51,285 nucleotides of DNA from Massilia glaciei (GTDB lineage Bacteria > Pseudomonadota > Gammaproteobacteria > Burkholderiales > Burkholderiaceae_D), in NCBI RefSeq assembly GCF_003011895.2, contig NZ_PXWF02000324.1:1-51285 (forward strand). Direction: 5' to 3'. Both the position numbers and the translations under genes were made by a program. Under the pieces are notes generated by a model. It saw only the letters and a list, made by a program, of their open reading frames with translations. It did no database searches and was not told the origin of the DNA. The number at the start of each line of letters is the position of its first letter. Position 1 is the stretch's first letter. Below, piece by piece: positions 35,239-44,828 of the stretch.

Positions 35239-38200
35239 TCAATCCCGGCGCTTGGCCCGCGCGCCCGGGTCGAGGTTGCGCCGGCCCAGGCCGGCCGGCG
35301 GCAGCGCATCGCTGGTGTCGACCTCGAACACGGTCATGCCCTCGGGCGCGCCGTTGACCAGGTAATGCACCGCGCCCAGATACTCGGCGCCGCTCGCCAG
35401 TCCCGCCCAGCTGGCCGAGGCCGACGCGGTGCCGCCGATGAACACACTGGCCGGCAGCGCGACCTTGAAGCCGAAGCCGGTGTCGGCGCCGCCGACGAGC
35501 CACTTCGACATCACATAGGTCGACGTGCCGCCGAGCGGATCGAAGCCGACCACGCAGGCGCGGTAGCTGCCCGCCGCCGGCGCCGTCAGCGTGATCTGCT
35601 CGTTGGCGCTCGGGCCGCCGCTGTAGCCGGCAACATTGCCGGCCGGGTCGAGCAGGATCAGGTCGAGGTCGTCCTGGGCGGCGGCCTTGTGGCCGCTGGT
35701 GTCGGCGTCGGCCAGCTTGATGCGCGCCACCAGCGCGCCCGCCGCCACCACCACGCCGCTGGCGGTCACGCCCGCGCTGCCGCCGGCCCGGCACTCGGCC
35801 AGCCCGCCGTCCGGGGCGGCGCTGCGACCGACGCTGCCGGCGTCGCGCCCGGCCGCCTTGAGGCCGCCCTTGAGCGCCCCCAGCTTTCCCGTGAAGCCGG
35901 TGCCGACGGTGTAGGCCAGGCTGCCGCTGGCGGCGTCGCTCGACAGGCTGGCCGGCGCGGCCAGGATCGAGGCGCGCGCCGACAGCGGGCTGCGCACCAC
36001 ATGGACGCCGTCGCGCCATTCGAGCGCGCCGTGGCTCCAGGCCCCGATCGGCGCCTTGGTGCGCGTGAGCGTGACGCCGAAGCTGGCGCGCTGGCCGGGC
36101 TCGAGCTCGAGCGTGGCCGGCGCGACGCTGACCGTGAAGCCGGGCACCGAGGCCGACGCCGCATAGCTCGCGGCCGCGGCCCCCACGTTGGTGACGCTGC
36201 GCTGCAGGGTCAGGCGGCCGAGCACGTTCGAGGCGGTCATCGACGGCAGGTTAAGGTTGTACGGCGCGAGCGCGCCGATGGTGCGGCAGCCGGCCGCCGG
36301 GGTGGCGCCGATCCCGCACATGAAGCGGTAATAGTCCTGCGCCGCGAGGTCGTACACCAGTCCCGGGTCGCCGGCGTGGTTGGGCACCACGTGGCCGGCG
36401 CCCTGGGCCCAGGGCAGCAGGCCGTTGGCGGCGCCGTCGACGCCGTCGTCGTAGGTGGTCGCGGCGGTGGTCATGAGTGCGGACTTGATCGCGGCCGGCG
36501 ACCAGCCGGGATGGCGCTGCCTGAGCAGCGCGGCCAGGCCGGCCACGTGCGGGCTCGACATTGAGGTGCCCTGGTAGAAGCTCCAGGCCGATTGCGGCGC
36601 CAGCGTGCCGTTTTCGATCGCGTCGCGTTCGGCCTCGGTGTGGGCCGGCGAGACGCCCGCCAAGATGTCGACCCCGGGCGCGGTCAGGTCCGGCTTGAGC
36701 ACGTTGAGTGTGCTCTGGTTCGGCCCGCGCGACGAGAAACCGGCCATCACGGGCGCCTGCTGGGTGCCGATCTGGATCGAAAAGCGCGACAGCGAGACCG
36801 TCGGCGCCGCCGTGGCGGACGCGTACGCGCGCAGCGCCTCGCCATCGGCGGGCGCCACATGCACGGTCGGCACCGCGTGCACCTCGGACACCAGCCCGGC
36901 GCCGTTGTCGATCAGGACCATGCCGACCCCGCCGGCTTCGGCCACCGCGCGGCCCTTGTCGACGCGCGCGCTCACGCCGCGCTCGCACAACAACACCTTG
37001 CCGGCCACCCGCGCCGGGTCGAGCGCGGCGGCGGCGCTGCCGCCGAAGGCGGCGCGGTCGGCCGCGCTGAAGCAGAAGCGGCGCGCCTGCTGGTCCTGCG
37101 CGTTCAGGCCCGCGTAAGGCACCGCGCCCGCGTCGCGCGCGGCCCGCGCCGGCGCGTTGGCCACGGGCGTGGCGTTGAGCGAGGCGCCCGTGTAGCGCGC
37201 GCCCGCGCCGGTGGTGACGCTGGCCCCGTTGAAGCGGTTGTGGGTCGAGGCGGCGACCGTGGTCAGCCATGGGCTCACGTGTGCCACCGATCCGGGCTCG
37301 CCCGCGTTGCCGGCTGAGGCGGCCACGAACACGCCGGCGTTGGCGGCCCCGAGGAAGGCCAGTTCGACCGGCTCGACGACGCTGTCCTGGGAGCCGCTGA
37401 TCGAGTAGTTGATCACGTGCACGCCGTCGGCGACGGCGCGCTCGATCGCGGCCACGCTGTCGGAGGTGTAGCAGGCGTTGCGCGAGCCGGTGCCGTCGGG
37501 GTTGCCGGCGTCGACGTAGGTCCAGCACACCTTGTAGACGGCCACCCGCGCGCGCGGCGCCATGCCCGAGACGGCGCCCATGGCGACGCCGCCGACGCTG
37601 GCGGCGACGTTGGCGTTGCCGCCGGCGGTCGAGGCGGTGTGGGTGCCGTGGCCGCCATGCCCGCTCGGCCCGGCCACCGAGTCGCGCGGCGAGACGAAGT
37701 CGGTCCAGTGCAGCGCCCGCCCGCTGGCGTTGAAGCCGGCGTTGAAGTAGCGCGCCCCGATCAGCTTGTTGTTGCAGTGGCCCGCCGCGAAGCCCTCGCC
37801 GCTCTGGCACTCGCCGCGCCAGAGCGCCGGCGGCGGCCCGTATGCGAGCACCGTGCCGGGCCCGAAGGCGGGCGTGCCCGACAGGTCGACACGGTCGGCG
37901 AAGGCGGGGTTTTCGGGCCACACGCCGCTGTCGACGATGCCGATGACGATGTTCTCGCCGGCGCGCCCGCGCCCGCCGAGCTGGCTCCACAGGCCGTCCG
38001 GCTGGTCGAGCCCGAGGAACGCCGGGGTGTAGTTGGACAGCGGCTCGCGCGGCACGTCGGGCGTGATGTTGACCACGCCGGCCACCTTGCGCAGGGCGCG
38101 CGCCTCGCGCTCGCTCAGGCGCGCCGAGAAGCCGTTGAACACGAGCCGATAGCTGTGGATCGGCCTGGGCTGGCCGACCGCGCCGAGCACCCGGCTTTGC

Positions 38201-38427
38201 TGCTGCGCCAGGTACGAGACATAGGTCCGCACCTCGGCGGCGTCGGCCTTGAGCGTGGCGCCGGGCGCGGCCTTGGTGGCGCGCAGGCCGGCCAGGCCGC
38301 CGGTGTAGGAGGCGGCCGGCTGGTCGGCCAGCTGCACGATGTACGGGCGGCGCGCGTCCGCCGCGCTGGCGGCGCCGGCGGCGGCGGCCAGCGCGGCCGC
38401 GATCAGTGTCAGTGTCAGGCGGTTCAT
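35239..38427 (-). CDS. Secreted S8 subtilisin-like protease with PA domain
   Basis: 1062 aa. Signal peptide (to about ASAADA, residue 24) and I9 inhibitor propeptide (YIVQLADQPA to residue ~120). The catalytic domain has Asp166 in GIVDSGVW, His263 in GHGTHTAS, oxyanion Asn374 in SAGN, and Ser624 in GTSMSSPHVAG. A PA domain is inserted at ~430-545 (GKVLLCERG), followed by a fibronectin-III-like domain (VTNVGAAAASY) and a C-terminal beta region that may be a P-domain-like fold (LDLILLDPAGN). The arrangement resembles plant cucumisin-type subtilases. No PEP-CTERM tag. Its ATG overlaps the stop of the upstream PEP-CTERM gene by 4 bp, so the two are coupled. Confidence 0.93.
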   Translation of the reverse strand: MNRLTLTLIAAALAAAAGAASAADARRPYIVQLADQPAASYTGGLAGLRATKAAPGATLKADAAEVRTYVSYLAQQQSRVLGAVGQPRPIHSYRLVFNGFSARLSEREARALRKVAGVVNITPDVPREPLSNYTPAFLGLDQPDGLWSQLGGRGRAGENIVIGIVDSGVWPENPAFADRVDLSGTPAFGPGTVLAYGPPPALWRGECQSGEGFAAGHCNNKLIGARYFNAGFNASGRALHWTDFVSPRDSVAGPSGHGGHGTHTASTAGGNANVAASVGGVAMGAVSGMAPRARVAVYKVCWTYVDAGNPDGTGSRNACYTSDSVAAIERAVADGVHVINYSISGSQDSVVEPVELAFLGAANAGVFVAASAGNAGEPGSVAHVSPWLTTVAASTHNRFNGASVTTGAGARYTGASLNATPVANAPARAARDAGAVPYAGLNAQDQQARRFCFSAADRAAFGGSAAAALDPARVAGKVLLCERGVSARVDKGRAVAEAGGVGMVLIDNGAGLVSEVHAVPTVHVAPADGEALRAYASATAAPTVSLSRFSIQIGTQQAPVMAGFSSRGPNQSTLNVLKPDLTAPGVDILAGVSPAHTEAERDAIENGTLAPQSAWSFYQGTSMSSPHVAGLAALLRQRHPGWSPAAIKSALMTTAATTYDDGVDGAANGLLPWAQGAGHVVPNHAGDPGLVYDLAAQDYYRFMCGIGATPAAGCRTIGALAPYNLNLPSMTASNVLGRLTLQRSVTNVGAAAASYAASASVPGFTVSVAPATLELEPGQRASFGVTLTRTKAPIGAWSHGALEWRDGVHVVRSPLSARASILAAPASLSSDAASGSLAYTVGTGFTGKLGALKGGLKAAGRDAGSVGRSAAPDGGLAECRAGGSAGVTASGVVVAAGALVARIKLADADTSGHKAAAQDDLDLILLDPAGNVAGYSGGPSANEQITLTAPAAGSYRACVVGFDPLGGTSTYVMSKWLVGGADTGFGFKVALPASVFIGGTASASASWAGLASGAEYLGAVHYLVNGAPEGMTVFEVDTSDALPPAGLGRRNLDPGARAKRRD

Positions 38428-39236
38428 GCGGGCGCTCCCGATGGCGGGGCGGCGCTACGGCGCCGGAACAGGGCCAGCCCGCCGAGGCCGAGCCCGAGCA
38501 TCAGCCAGCCGGCCGGCTCCGGCACCACGCTCACGCGCAGCTCGTCGATGGCGAACTGGGCCTGGTTCTGGTTGAGCAGGTGGTCGGCGATGCAGGCGCC
38601 GGCGCCGTCGTACAGGCAGGCGCTCGCCGTCAGGCTCGACAGGACGGTGTCGCCGAAGGCGCCGGCCAGGCTCCAGTAGCTGAAACCGTAGTTGCCGTTC
38701 AGGTCGGGCGGCCCGAAATCCATGCTGGCCGAGACGCTGCCGCCGTCCCGGGCCACGCCGCTGAGCACCAGCTGGCCGCTGCCGGCGCCGGAAAAACCGC
38801 CGGCCGGCGCGAGCAGCGCGAAACGCAGCGAGGCGAGCCGGAAGCCGAGCGCGTCGGCGCGGGCGAGGGCGAACACGCCGTCGTTGACGATCGAAAAATA
38901 ATGGCCGCCGTTGCCGCCCGGGCAGCGCAGGTTCACGCACGCGGACGGATCGGCGCCGTCGATGCGCACCCCGAGCAGGCCGTAGTCGGCCGGATCGGCC
39001 GTCGGATGGTTGAGCACGCGCATCGTGAAGCCGGACTCGCGCAGGGCGTCGCCCGTGTTGTAGTTGGTTTCGCCGGCGCCGAGCTGGGGCGTGACGACGT
39101 TGGCGACGGTCTCGAACGTGAGCACGGCGGCGGCGGCGCCCGGGGCGGCCAGCAGCGGCAGCGCGCCCAGCACGGCGGCGCGCAGCAGCCTGGCCGCCGC
39201 GCCGCGGGCGCGGCTGGGATGGGAAGGTCGGTTCAT
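38424..39236 (-). CDS. PEP-CTERM sorted surface protein (exosortase substrate)
   Basis: 270 aa from ATG 39236 (AAGGG six bases upstream). Signal peptide to about APGAAAAV, then a ~200-aa beta-rich domain with VLTFETVANVVTPQLG, an Ala-Cys pair (SACVNLRC, ASACLYDGAGACI) and QAQFAIDELRV, the QFxxD-type ending. The C-terminal sorting signal has VPEP, a hydrophobic helix (WLMLGLGLGGLALF) and RRR, the tag cut by exosortases. XrtB at 15183 is the likely processing enzyme. Exact function unknown; surface or extracellular. Confidence 0.9.
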   Translation of the reverse strand: MNRPSHPSRARGAAARLLRAAVLGALPLLAAPGAAAAVLTFETVANVVTPQLGAGETNYNTGDALRESGFTMRVLNHPTADPADYGLLGVRIDGADPSACVNLRCPGGNGGHYFSIVNDGVFALARADALGFRLASLRFALLAPAGGFSGAGSGQLVLSGVARDGGSVSASMDFGPPDLNGNYGFSYWSLAGAFGDTVLSSLTASACLYDGAGACIADHLLNQNQAQFAIDELRVSVVPEPAGWLMLGLGLGGLALFRRRSAAPPSGAPA

Positions 39237-39524
39237 GATGGGCCCTTGGTCCAGTGGTTGATCGGGGGGATTCATGCACCCGAGTCTGCTACCCATGGGG
39301 CGCGCACCCTAGGATGTTGGACAACATTGCGCGGCGGCGCGGCCGGCGCCGGCGGCCCGGTTTGCGCCAGCGCAAGGGCGCGCCGGCGATCCGTGGTGGA
39401 TTTTCCCAAATGCAAAGAATGGCCGTCTTACATAGGCAAAATCGCAAAGAAAAGTTGGCGGGGGCGGGGGCGGCGTGGTAGCCTTGGCTCGCGCAAATTA
39501 CCCTCAAGCACAGGAGTCGTTCCA
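39237..39524. promoter_or_regulatory. Divergent intergenic region with a short palindrome
   Basis: 288 bp between the minus-strand PEP-CTERM operon and plus-strand gspG. It must hold both promoters. A palindrome ATGTTG-GA-CAACAT lies at 39314-39327, about 80 bp upstream of the PEP-CTERM start, and could bind a regulator. No convincing -35/-10 pair is visible on either strand. ACAGGAG (39510-39516) is the ribosome site of gspG. Confidence 0.35.
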
Positions 39525-39980
39525 ATGTACGCAGTCAGCAACGCAGCGAACCATGTCGCGCCGGACGCGCGCCCGCGCCAGGCCGGGTTCACCCTGCTCG
39601 AACTCCTGGTCGTGATCGTCATCATCGGCCTGCTGGCGGCCTACGTCGGCCCCAAATACTTCGCCCAGCTGGGCAAATCGGAGGTGACGGTGGCGCGCGC
39701 CCAGATCGAGGCGTTCGAAAAGTCGCTCGAGATCTACCTGCTCGACGTCGGGCGCTACCCGAGCACCGAGGAGGGGCTCGGCGCGCTGCTGGCCGCGCCG
39801 GCCGCCGCCGGCGCCAAATGGAAGGGCCCCTACCTCAAAAAGAGCGTGCCGCTCGACCCGTGGGGGCAACCGTACAGCTACCGCTCGCCCGGCGCCAAGG
39901 GCGAATTCGAGATCGGCTCGACCGGCAAGGATGGCCAGCCCGGCGGCACCGGCGAGGCCGCCGACATCGGCTCGCAATAA
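39525..39980 (+). CDS. gspG: Major pseudopilin GspG
   Basis: 151 aa. Type III (prepilin) leader with cleavage after Gly21 and Glu26 at +5 (AG|FTLLELLVVIVIIGLL), then the GspG body: SLEIYLLDVGRYPSTEEGLGAL, GPYLKKSVPLDPWGQPYSYRSPG, and the calcium-site ending GKDGQPGGTGEAADIG. Forms the short pseudopilus of a type II secretion system in the periplasm. Good ribosome site. First gene of the plus-strand cluster; very high GC like the exopolysaccharide genes. Confidence 0.93.
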   Translation: MYAVSNAANHVAPDARPRQAGFTLLELLVVIVIIGLLAAYVGPKYFAQLGKSEVTVARAQIEAFEKSLEIYLLDVGRYPSTEEGLGALLAAPAAAGAKWKGPYLKKSVPLDPWGQPYSYRSPGAKGEFEIGSTGKDGQPGGTGEAADIGSQ

Positions 39981-40036
39981 CGCGACCGACCCCCGACCGA
40001 CCCCCGAGCGCCGCCCCGGCCCCCCTTAAAGGCACC

Positions 40037-41221
40037 ATGCAGTACGCCGTCCGCACCCTCGCGCCCGACCTGTCGATCGCCACCCTGGTCGTCGACGCCC
40101 GCGACGAGGCCGACGTGCGCCGGCAGCTCGCCGCGCGCGGCCTGTTCGTCTCGGCGCTCGAGCCGGTCGGCGCCGGCGCGCGCCGCCGCGGCGGGCCCAG
40201 GCTGTCGCTGGTGCTGCTCAGCCAGGAGTTGCTGGCGCTGCTGACGGCCGGCCTGGGCATCGTCGAGGCGCTCGAGGCGCTGCTCGAGAAGGAGGCCGCT
40301 CCGGGCACCCGCGGCGTGCTCGAACGCCTGCTCGGCGGCCTGCGCGAGGGCAAGCGCTTCTCCAGCGTGCTGGCCGAGCAGCCCGACCTGTTCCCGCCGC
40401 TGTTCGTGGGCATCGTGCGCGCCGCCGAGGGCACCAGCGACCTGCCGCGCTCGCTGGCGCGCTACATCGACTACCAGCAGCGCATCGACGCCGTGCGCGG
40501 CAAACTGGTCAGCGCGGCGATCTATCCGGCCATCCTGCTGCTCGTCGGCGGCGGCGTGAGCCTGTTCCTGATCACCTACGTGGTGCCGCGCTTCGCCGAG
40601 GTCTACCAGGGCGCCGGGCGCGACCTGCCGTGGATGTCGCAGATGCTGCTTGGATGGGGCCAGTTCGCCAGCCGGCACGGCAGCTGGCTGCTGGCCGGCG
40701 CCGCCGGCCTCGGCGCGGGCGCGTTCTTCGGCCTGCGCCACCTGCTGCGCAGCGGCGCCGCCGCGAGCGCGCTCGCGCGCCTGCCCGGCATCGGCGAGCG
40801 CGTGCGCATCTATGAATTGTCGCGCCTGTACCTGACGCTGGGCATGCTCAGCGAGGGCGGCATCACCATCGTCAACGCGATCGACACGGTGCGGGAGATG
40901 GTCTCGCCGGCGGTGCGCCTCAAGCTGGCCGCCGCGCGCGCGGCGGTCGAATCGGGCCAGCCGCTGTCGTCGGCGTTCGAGGCCAACGGCCTGACCACCC
41001 CGATCTCGCTGCGCATGTTGCGGGTCGGCGAGCGCACCGGCGACATGGGGCCGATGCTGACCCAGTCGGCGGCCTTCTACGACGGCGAGATCGGCCGCGC
41101 GATCGAGCGCTTCACGCGCACCTTCGAGCCGCTCCTCATGGCCGCCATCGGGCTCGTCGTGGGCGCCATCGTGGTGCTGCTGTACATGCCCATTTTCGAC
41201 CTTGCCGGAGACATGTCATGA
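40037..41221 (+). CDS. gspF: Type II secretion platform protein GspF (copy 1)
   Basis: 394 aa, inner membrane. Two T2SSF domains: LSQELLALLTAGLGIVEALEALLE...FSSVLAEQPDLFPPLFVGIVRAAEG and LSRLYLTLGMLSEGGITIVNAID...FEANGLTTPISLRMLRVGERTGDMGPML. Three membrane helices; C-terminal LYMPIFDLAGDMS is typical. Connects the GspE ATPase to the pseudopilus. Overlaps gspE by 4 bp (ATGA). A paralogue lies at 49193-50404. Confidence 0.94.
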   Translation: MQYAVRTLAPDLSIATLVVDARDEADVRRQLAARGLFVSALEPVGAGARRRGGPRLSLVLLSQELLALLTAGLGIVEALEALLEKEAAPGTRGVLERLLGGLREGKRFSSVLAEQPDLFPPLFVGIVRAAEGTSDLPRSLARYIDYQQRIDAVRGKLVSAAIYPAILLLVGGGVSLFLITYVVPRFAEVYQGAGRDLPWMSQMLLGWGQFASRHGSWLLAGAAGLGAGAFFGLRHLLRSGAAASALARLPGIGERVRIYELSRLYLTLGMLSEGGITIVNAIDTVREMVSPAVRLKLAAARAAVESGQPLSSAFEANGLTTPISLRMLRVGERTGDMGPMLTQSAAFYDGEIGRAIERFTRTFEPLLMAAIGLVVGAIVVLLYMPIFDLAGDMS

Positions 41222-42940
41222 GCGAAACCGGTCCCGTCGCCGCCGGCGCGGCCCCGGCCACCGCGGCGCCCATCGACCCGGCCCTGCTGGCCGCCGCGCG
41301 CGCGCGCAGCGCCGCCTCGCGGCGCCCGCTGGTGGCCGAACTCGAGGCCTTGAGCGGGATCGACCCGCGCCTGATCGTGCAGTCGCTGGCGGCCCCGTTC
41401 GGCCTGTCGGTGATGGAGACGGCCGACATGCTCGGCCAGAGCCCGGCCTTCGATCTGCTGCCGCTGGCGCAGGCGCTGGCGCGCCACTGCGTGCTGCTGC
41501 GCGCCGGCGGCGCGCTGACCGGCGTGGTCGCCGACCCTTTCGACCTCGACCTGCAGACCTGGCTCGGCACGCGCGCCAGGGCCACCCCGGGCGCACCGCT
41601 GCGCGTGCGCCTGGCGCTGCAGTCCGACATCCAGGCCTACCTGTCCAAGCAGGAGGAGTCGGCGCGCGCGGTCGACACGCTGGTGGCCGGCACCGGCGAA
41701 GCCCGGCGCGACGGCAAGACCGCCGCCGTGCTCTCGTTCGCGTCGGTGTCGGAGGCGGCCAGCCCGGCCGTCAAGCTGGTCAACTCGACCCTGTACGACG
41801 CGCTCAAGGCGGGCGCCTCCGACATCCACCTCGAGAGCACGGCCGGCGGGCTGGCCGTCAAGTACCGCGTCGACGGCGTGCTCGACCACGCCACCTCGGT
41901 CAACGGCATCGAGCTCGCCGAGCACATCATCTCGCGCCTGAAGGTGCTCGCCGAACTCGACATCGCCGAGCGGCGCGTGCCGCAGGACGGCAGCTTCCGG
42001 GTCGAGTCGGGCGGGCGCGAGATCGATCTGCGGGTGTCGATCATGCCCAGCATCCACGGCGAGGACGCGGTGATCCGGATTCTCGACAAGCGCGCCATGG
42101 TCGAGGCCTACGGCGCCCTCACGCTCGAGGCGCTCGGCTTCGACGCGCCCTCGCTGGTGTCGCTGCGCGCGGCTATCGGCCGAACCGCATGGCATGCTGC
42201 TCGTGACCGGCCCGACCGGCTCGGGCAAGACCACCACCCTGTACGCGGCGCTCACCGAGATCCACAACGGGCGCGAGAAGATCATCACGATCGAGGACCC
42301 GGTCGAGTACCAGCTGCCCGGCATCTTGCAGATCCCGGTCAACGAGAAGAAGGGCCTGACCTTCGCCAAGGGCCTGCGCTCGATCCTGCGGCACGACCCC
42401 GACAAGATCATGGTCGGCGAGATCCGCGACCGCGAAACGGCCGAGATCGCGGTGCAGTCGGCGCTCACCGGCCACCTCGTGCTCACCACCGTCCACGCCA
42501 ACAATGTGTTCGACGTGTTCGGCCGCTTCACCCACATGGGGATCGACCCGTATGCCTTCGTCTCGGCCCTCAACGGCATCTGGGCCCAGCGCCTGTTGCG
42601 CCTTTGCTGTACCCACTGTGCAGTGTTATGTACGCCGAACGCCGAGCTGCTTGCCGAGTCGGGCCTGTCCGTCGGCGGCATCGTTGATTGGCGCCTGGTC
42701 GAGAGTGCCGGCTGCGAGCACTGCCGCGGCACCGGGTATCGCGGACGCACGGCAATCGCCGAGATGTTGATTCTGGACGACGAGATCCGCCAGTTGATCG
42801 TCGAACGCCAGCCCGTGAGCCGCCTGAAGGAAATGGCGCGCGCCAAAGGCACCCACTTCCTGCGTGAATCGGCGCTCAATCTGGCGCGCCAGGGACGCAC
42901 CACGCTCAAGGAGGTCAATCGTGTTACGTTTGTGGCGTGA
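41218..42940 (+). pseudogene. gspE: Type II secretion/pilus ATPase GspE, frameshifted
   Basis: The N-terminal domain (ETADMLGQSPAFDLLPLAQ) and N2E domain (ASDIHLEST, YRVDGVLD, RRVPQDGSFRV) read in one frame to about 42180. One extra A at 42183/42184 (CGAACCGCAT) then shifts the frame. The shifted frame continues with the P-loop [10 protein letters not shown] (ATG at 42194), Asp box [11 protein letters not shown], Walker [15 protein letters not shown], His box TVHANN and the zinc tetracysteine region ([10 protein letters not shown]...[12 protein letters not shown]). Removing one A gives [10 protein letters not shown] and a ~573-aa protein. So it is broken, or a sequencing error. Base composition drops abruptly near 42600, within the C-terminal part. 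Confidence 0.88.
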
Positions 42941-43751
42941 TAAGTACTGCGTGGTGCTATGCCCGGACCGGCTGGAGGCGATCCGGCGCAGGGGACGCGC
43001 GTGCAGCGCGGTCGAACTAAAGTTTGCCCAAGCGCTGGTTCCCTCGATGGACGGGCCTCCATGGCGGGCCGCTGTCGAAGGGTTGCGCCGCTTCCTAGAG
43101 ATGCCGGAAATCGGCAAGGGAGAGCTCGGCATCGTCTTGTCCAACCACTTCGTGCGCTATCTGCTGATCCCATGGAACGATCAGATCGCAAGCGAGGAAG
43201 AATTTCGCAACTACGCGGCAGCCGCGTTCGAAGAAGTCTATGGCGAAGCGGGCGCCGGATGGGAGGTGAGCGTGTCGGCGGAACGGCCGGGCTCGCCGCG
43301 CCTGGCGGCGGCGCTAGACCGGCAATTGCTCGAGGCCATCCGCGCAACGCTGGCCAACACGTGCGTGCGGCTTACCTTGGTCCAGCCTTACTTGATGGCG
43401 GCCTTTAACCGGGTAGTCAGGCCGCGGCATGACGAAGACCTCGTTTTCATGCTGGTCGAGGCTGGTCGAGCCTGCATCCTGGTGGCCCAGGGCGGGAAGT
43501 GGTGCCATGTAAGCGCCGCGGCGGTGCCCCAGGATCCGGCCGCGCTGTCGTCGTTGCTTGAGCGCGAAATCCAGTTGGCCGACCTGCCGGGGGAATCCGT
43601 GCCGCCGGTCGTCGTGCATGCCGCACATCTGCGCGGGCTGACCTTGGCACCGGTCCATGGGGTGGCGCCGCGTATGCTCGAATCGCGGCCTCTGGCCGGC
43701 CTTGCGCAGGTGGGCGGCGCGGCCTGCGAACTGGCCGCTGCGCTGGCGTAG
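42921..43751 (+). CDS. PilM/MshI-like pilus assembly protein
   Basis: 276 aa from a GTG at 42921 with AAGGAGG six bases upstream; overlaps the gspE end by 20 bp. Recognised by position and weak features ([31 protein letters not shown]) as the actin-like cytoplasmic component of the PilM-N-O-P type set. Motifs for ATP binding are not clear. Expected to sit on the inner face of the membrane, bound to the PilN-like product of the next gene. Lower GC than the genes before it. Confidence in the family is moderate. Confidence 0.6.
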   Translation: MLRLWRDKYCVVLCPDRLEAIRRRGRACSAVELKFAQALVPSMDGPPWRAAVEGLRRFLEMPEIGKGELGIVLSNHFVRYLLIPWNDQIASEEEFRNYAAAAFEEVYGEAGAGWEVSVSAERPGSPRLAAALDRQLLEAIRATLANTCVRLTLVQPYLMAAFNRVVRPRHDEDLVFMLVEAGRACILVAQGGKWCHVSAAAVPQDPAALSSLLEREIQLADLPGESVPPVVVHAAHLRGLTLAPVHGVAPRMLESRPLAGLAQVGGAACELAAALA

Positions 43752-43755
43752 CCCG

Positions 43756-44274
43756 ATGCGTACCCTCTCCCTCGATTTCGAACACAAGGCCGGCGCAGCC
43801 ACGCTCGGCCACGGGCTGCTCGCCGTCGGCGCCCTGGCGGCGGCACTGGTGGGGGGCGCTCAAGCGATGCTGTCCCGGGACCTTGCGCGCTACGCCACGC
43901 CCGCCTCCGACGCCCCGGCTGGAGGCGGGCCGAGCAAAGCATTGCCGGCGGGCGCCATCGCTTCGGAAACTGCGGCGCTTGAGGGCGCGCGCGCGGTCGT
44001 GGGCCACCTGTCCGGTCCAAGAGAAAAGCTGTTCAGAACGCTGGAAACCCTCGATGCGCCCGATGTTGCATTGCTGGCGATCGCGCCCAGTTCGCAAAAG
44101 CGCACAGTGCGCATTTCTGGGGAGGCGAGGACCTTTGGCGCCATGCTTTCCTACTTTAGCCAATTGCAGCAAAGCCGCACGTTCGACGACGTGGTGCTGG
44201 TCGAGCACGAAATCTTGAACGACGATCCGCAACGGCCGCTGCGTTTCAGCCTGTCGGCAAGATGGGGGCAGTAG
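43756..44274 (+). CDS. PilN-like pilus assembly protein
   Basis: 172 aa. Short cytoplasmic N-terminus (MRTLSLDFEHKAG), one membrane helix (LGHGLLAVGALAAALVGG), and a periplasmic domain with VVGHLSGPREKLFRTLETL, ending in a ferredoxin-like stretch. This is the layout of PilN/GspL C-terminal-type proteins. Starts 4 bp after the PilM-like gene and overlaps or adjoins the next. Assignment rests on topology and order. Confidence 0.6.
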   Translation: MRTLSLDFEHKAGAATLGHGLLAVGALAAALVGGAQAMLSRDLARYATPASDAPAGGGPSKALPAGAIASETAALEGARAVVGHLSGPREKLFRTLETLDAPDVALLAIAPSSQKRTVRISGEARTFGAMLSYFSQLQQSRTFDDVVLVEHEILNDDPQRPLRFSLSARWGQ

Positions 44275-44276
44275 CC

Positions 44277-44828
44277 ATGTCAATGAGCCGCTTGATGTTT
44301 TCTCATTTCGTGCACAAACTCGGGACGCCAGGCGTGGCCGGGATCGTGCTGCTTGCCTTCAGTTTGGCGCTGGCGTTGTCCACGCTGTTGCCGTCATGGC
44401 ATGAGCGCGATCGGCTCCGCGCTGGCGCTGCGGTGGCGCGGGACGTCGAGCGCAGAAATGGTGCGCGGGTAGCGCTGCCCGATTATTCGCCCGCGGCCCA
44501 ATTGCGGGCGTTCTACGCGGTCTTCCCGTTATCGGCCGAGGCTCCGGTGGCTTTCTCGCTGGTGTACGCTGCCGCCGAGGAAGCAAACCTGGACTTGCTG
44601 CGCGGCGAATATACGCGCACGACCGACTGGCCAACCGGTCTCGTGCTCTATCACATGACACTGCCAGTACGCGCCAGTTACTCCCAGGTCCGGCACTTCG
44701 TGGCTGCGGCACTGAAGGCGGTACCCACGCTCGCTTTGGACGAACTGAGCTTCGAGCGCCCGAAGATTTTCGAGACCCAGGTGCAGGCGCGCATCCGTTT
44801 CACGCTGTATCTGAAGCTGCCATCATGA
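44277..44828 (+). CDS. PilO/GspM-like pilus assembly protein
   Basis: 183 aa (an ATG at 44262 would add five residues). One N-terminal helix (GIVLLAFSLALALSTLL), a short coiled coil, then a periplasmic domain with FSLVYAAAEEANLDLLRGEY and YSQVRHFVAAALKAVPTLALDELSFERP, the PilO-type ferredoxin-like fold. Expected to pair with the PilN-like protein in the periplasm. The stop overlaps the next start (ATGA). Confidence 0.65.
   Translation: MSMSRLMFSHFVHKLGTPGVAGIVLLAFSLALALSTLLPSWHERDRLRAGAAVARDVERRNGARVALPDYSPAAQLRAFYAVFPLSAEAPVAFSLVYAAAEEANLDLLRGEYTRTTDWPTGLVLYHMTLPVRASYSQVRHFVAAALKAVPTLALDELSFERPKIFETQVQARIRFTLYLKLPS

Noticed and set aside
39390-39440. Sigma-54 promoter for the PEP-CTERM gene
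   Set aside because: On the minus strand CGGCCATTCTTTGCA resembles the -24/-12 elements, but the GG-to-GC gap is 9 rather than 10 bases, so I do not call it.
41077-43347. 756-codon minus-strand frame across gspE
   Set aside because: GC-driven shadow of gspF/gspE; no recognisable domain. It crosses the gspE frameshift only by chance.
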